DNA of 29,388 bases from positions 1 to 29,388 of the IMG/VR virus record IMGVR_UViG_3300045996_000799; one strand, 5' to 3'. The stretch is from a virus. The notes under the pieces were generated by a model. The model did no database searches. It was not told where the DNA came from and saw only the letters and a list, made by a program, of their open reading frames with translations. This document shows positions 27,560 through 29,388 of this stretch, piece by piece; the stretch's first letter is position 1, and the number at the start of each line of letters is the position of its first letter. Position numbers and translations under genes: made by a program.

Positions 27560-27993
27560 TGAGCGAATTGCCACAACCCCGTCCGCATCTGTTCGGCCAT
27601 CCGCTTGGCTCTTACGGGGGTTTGCTTAGCCCACAGCGACTGCAGCATTGCGTGGGCAGCGTTCTCGTACTTGCCGTCCCGGATGAGGGCTAGGGTGTTC
27701 TCAAACTTCAGGAGCCCTTCGGTCCCTAGCTGAAATGCCATATTCAGCAGAACGCCCTTTCTGGCATCGTCCAAGTCCTGAAACCACGGCAGCGCACGGG
27801 TGAGTGCGTCGATGCGGTCGTCTATGTCGTTGTTCAGGAGATAGGTGATTTCGTCGGGGCGAAGGCCCCCACCTTTGCGCTTGTCAATCAGCCGTCCGAC
27901 GCCGATGGTGAGATAGCCAAGATGGTCTGGATAGGCGTGGGGGATGACGCCCTCGTCGCCCTTTAGCTGCTTGGCGAGTTCGGCTTTCATCAC
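27556..27993 (-). CDS. GH24 lysozyme (endolysin)
   Basis: Muramidase that cleaves peptidoglycan at lysis. Glu14, Asp23 and Thr29 have the same spacing as the T4 lysozyme triad Glu11, Asp20, Thr26, in GDEGVIPHAYPDHLGYLTIGVG-like context. 145 residues, within the usual range. There is no signal peptide, so a holin is needed; the upstream membrane protein may provide it. ATG overlaps the upstream gene. Confidence 0.93.
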   Translation of the reverse strand: MMKAELAKQLKGDEGVIPHAYPDHLGYLTIGVGRLIDKRKGGGLRPDEITYLLNNDIDDRIDALTRALPWFQDLDDARKGVLLNMAFQLGTEGLLKFENTLALIRDGKYENAAHAMLQSLWAKQTPVRAKRMAEQMRTGLWQFAQ

Positions 27994-28223
27994 TTGTCCT
28001 GTTTCTGGTCTAGCTTGTTTTCGATCCGCTGCAATGCATCCCGAATCTCACGCATGGCGTCTTTGAAATCGTCCTTGGTGATGTAGTCCCGCGCCAATTC
28101 CTCCCTGAGTCGGGAGAGGTCTGTGCGTAACTCCTTGACAGCCCCCCACAGCTCGCGGGCAAACCAGCCCATGACAGCAAGCGAGGCTCCCGCCCCCACG
28201 TTGATGACGGTTTGAAAATCCAT
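27990..28223 (-). CDS. Holin-position membrane protein with coiled-coil (77 aa)
   Basis: The N-terminus (VINVGAGASLAVMGWFARELWG) is a membrane segment, followed by a charged coiled-coil (LRTDLSRLREELARDY...RIENKL). It lies directly before and overlaps the lysozyme gene, the usual holin place. It could be a single-pass holin or a lysis accessory; no family assigned. Confidence 0.65.
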   Translation of the reverse strand: MDFQTVINVGAGASLAVMGWFARELWGAVKELRTDLSRLREELARDYITKDDFKDAMREIRDALQRIENKLDQKQDK

Positions 28224-28233
28224 GGGGGAAGCC

Positions 28234-28446
28234 TCAATCTCCGGTGTTGGCGGTTTCCCGCAGGTATTGCTTTAAACAGTGGTCCTCCTGATCGCGGAAG
28301 CAGAGGAAGTAGTCATCCACCACCCCGCGAAAGAAGTAACCCTTTCCCTCTAATTCCCGCTTCCACAGCCATGCGGAAATGGTCAAACGGGCATTCCCGT
28401 ATCGCGGCCCGTATCGCTTGCACAGGACGAAATACAAGCGGCACAT
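28234..28446 (-). CDS. Hypothetical protein (70 aa)
   Basis: ATG 28444-28446 has TAGGAGC five bases upstream. The sequence is Arg and aromatic-rich (RLYFVLCKRYGPRYGN) and ends with a short acidic region. It lies downstream of a terminator, so expression should need late antitermination. Unknown role. Confidence 0.65.
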   Translation of the reverse strand: MCRLYFVLCKRYGPRYGNARLTISAWLWKRELEGKGYFFRGVVDDYFLCFRDQEDHCLKQYLRETANTGD

Positions 28447-28465
28447 GGATGCTCCTAACGGGCAA

Positions 28466-28487
28466 ACAAAAACCGCCCGAAGGCGGC
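28466..28487 (-). terminator. Rho-independent terminator in late accessory block
   Basis: Minus-strand GCCGCC-TTCG-GGCGG hairpin followed by TTTTTG. Transcripts from the ejection gene should end here unless antiterminated. Confidence 0.75.
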
Positions 28488-28519
28488 TACACTGGCTGAG
28501 CTACTACGGGAGTAGGTCT

Positions 28520-28765
28520 ATGCGGTTTCATCTGGCTCTGGCTGTCTTAATCGCCGGTTGCGGTGGCGGGGATGACCCCGACCCATCCATAGAAGCATCG
28601 AGACGCGCTGCCATGGAATCCGCAGAGGAAACCTGCTCCACCCGTACCGGGCTGGGTCACATCTACATCAAGGAGCGCCAGAGATTCCACCCTGACGGCT
28701 CCTTCCGTGACCTTTCCATCCTCTGCCAGTGCGGGGATGGTTACTTGTTCTGGGCTAAGGGGTAA
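28520..28765 (+). CDS. Divergent small lipoprotein (81 aa)
   Basis: Signal of 13 residues with lipobox LIAGC (Cys14), then a short acidic linker (GGGDDPDPS) and a small Cys-containing domain. It is transcribed against the surrounding late genes, like a moron. ATG 28520 has a weak GGAG-like site. A plausible role is superinfection exclusion at the inner or outer membrane; inference. Confidence 0.7.
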   Translation: MRFHLALAVLIAGCGGGDDPDPSIEASRRAAMESAEETCSTRTGLGHIYIKERQRFHPDGSFRDLSILCQCGDGYLFWAKG

Positions 28766-28774
28766 GATGCCGGG

Positions 28775-28897
28775 ATGGACTACATCGAGTTCAAGATGTG
28801 GAAGGCCCTGGCAATCATCGCCCTGGCCTTCCTCGCTGGCCTGTTCGGCTTTATTGGCCCGCGAGAAGGGGAAGGCCGCGATAAGCGCCCTGACTGA
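28775..28897 (+). CDS. Micro-membrane protein after the lipoprotein (40 aa)
   Basis: Begins nine bases after the lipoprotein stop. A single hydrophobic segment (WKALAIIALAFLAGLFGFIG) is followed by a charged tail. It overlaps the 3' end of the convergent ejection gene by 47 bases. AAGGGG lies about 12 bases upstream, slightly far. Possibly a two-gene moron with the lipoprotein. Confidence 0.5.
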   Translation: MDYIEFKMWKALAIIALAFLAGLFGFIGPREGEGRDKRPD

Positions 28898-29388
28898 GTA
28901 GCCCCATGGGGGCCGCCTCGTCCAGTAGCGCAGTACCATTGCCCAGCAACCCCCTCTGCGCGCCCTTGGAGAACATATAGGCGCGAGCCAATGGCGGGAG
29001 TGCGTAGTTCGTTGCACCAAGGGCCACACCAGCCGGGCCCATCGCGGCAGCGCCCAGCCCGCCAGTAAGCATCGAGCCCATCGGCTTAAGAGCATTGACG
29101 CCAGGCGAGCCGATCAGGTGCGGAGGTTGGGCGGCTTTGTTGAAGGTGTTGCCGAACTGTGCAACCGTCTTCAGATCGCCAGACAGAGGCTTACCCTTCT
29201 GCAGTTCCCGAGCCAAAGCGCGAGCGTCCACAGTCCCCGCACCTTCTCTCAAGCCCTTCTCCACAGTGAAGCTTTTGGCGATGTTCTGCCGAGCAGCACG
29301 GTAAGCGCCCAACAGGTCTTTCTGACCAGCAGCGCCCAGGGCGTCGTCAATCGCTCCCTCGTAGGCCGAAGCCAGAGACTTGTATGTC
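28851..29388 (-). CDS. Probable ejection/internal virion protein, C-terminal part
   Basis: The frame is open to the right edge, so only the last about 178 residues are seen. It is Ala and Gly-rich with helical N-terminal part, then a hydrophobic Gly/Ala segment (GGLGAAAMGPAGVALGATNY) like the C-termini of podovirus DNA-ejection proteins. An apparent TTG start inside is not real because reading continues upstream. The gene should be upstream of the lysis block in the late operon. Confidence 0.6.
   Translation of the reverse strand, partial: TYKSLASAYEGAIDDALGAAGQKDLLGAYRAARQNIAKSFTVEKGLREGAGTVDARALARELQKGKPLSGDLKTVAQFGNTFNKAAQPPHLIGSPGVNALKPMGSMLTGGLGAAAMGPAGVALGATNYALPPLARAYMFSKGAQRGLLGNGTALLDEAAPMGLLSQGAYRGLPLLAGQ

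Overview
This window is part of a GC-rich, lambdoid-organised temperate phage. It is probably a podovirus, because it has a P22-like 713-residue portal, a short tailspike-like protein and no tape-measure or sheath gene in view. The host is most likely a GC-rich proteobacterium, possibly of the Burkholderiales; that is inferred from gene style and not proven. The integrase gene runs into a 47-bp copy of the 3' half of a tRNA-Val (anticodon CAC). Phage genes and the same dispersed repeats lie on both sides of this site, so it looks like attP in a free phage genome and not a prophage end.

Layout. Positions 1-7454 (minus strand) hold the late head and tail genes: start of a putative scaffold, two small genes, portal, two unlisted micro-genes, large and small terminase, a small virion-like protein, a pectate-lyase-fold tailspike and another virion-like protein. 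Positions 7455-7837 hold a candidate late promoter followed by two tandem terminators, and 7838-8356 encodes a zinc-binding Q-like antiterminator, an arrangement like lambda Q-pR'-tR'. Positions 8381-15603 (minus) form the right-type early operon: cro, GIY-YIG-like protein, CII-like protein, small membrane proteins, O-like and P-like replication genes, a DNA methyltransferase, ninB, ninG, a winged-helix protein and an HNH endonuclease. Positions 15604-16706 are the immunity region, with two divergent early promoters that share a TTGCGC -35 box, 17-bp spacing and the same AAGAGGTCTT operator dyad. A CI-position repressor and a second XRE regulator lie between them, converging tail to tail.

Positions 16707-24740 (plus) form the left-type early operon: many small accessory genes, a frameshifted HNH/AP2-like gene, an OB-like protein, a Gp157-like protein, a C5 cytosine methyltransferase, an excisionase, the integrase, attP and a GIY-YIG nuclease. 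Positions 24724-29388 (minus) carry late accessory and lysis genes: metallophosphoesterase, HslV-like Ntn hydrolase, secreted protein, DUF1353, zinc-knuckle peptide, GH24 lysozyme, a holin-position membrane protein, and the C-terminus of a probable ejection protein. A divergent lipoprotein and micro-membrane-protein pair (plus strand) sits in this block. The late operon leaves the window on the left at the scaffold and re-enters on the right at the ejection protein, so the missing segment should hold coat and tail genes.

The most unusual feature is a family of about 14 dispersed repeats of roughly 35-42 bp (TTGGGCTCGTCC, about 10 variable bases, CGGAGAGTCTTTC). It is confined to the two early operons. 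Sense copies lie at or near gene starts, where they encode an in-frame LGSS...ESLS peptide. Antisense copies lie at gene ends. Pairs bracket single genes such as the C5 methyltransferase and a zinc-ribbon gene, and a degenerate copy sits at a domain junction in a chimeric protein. This looks like an element that marks or drives cassette exchange.
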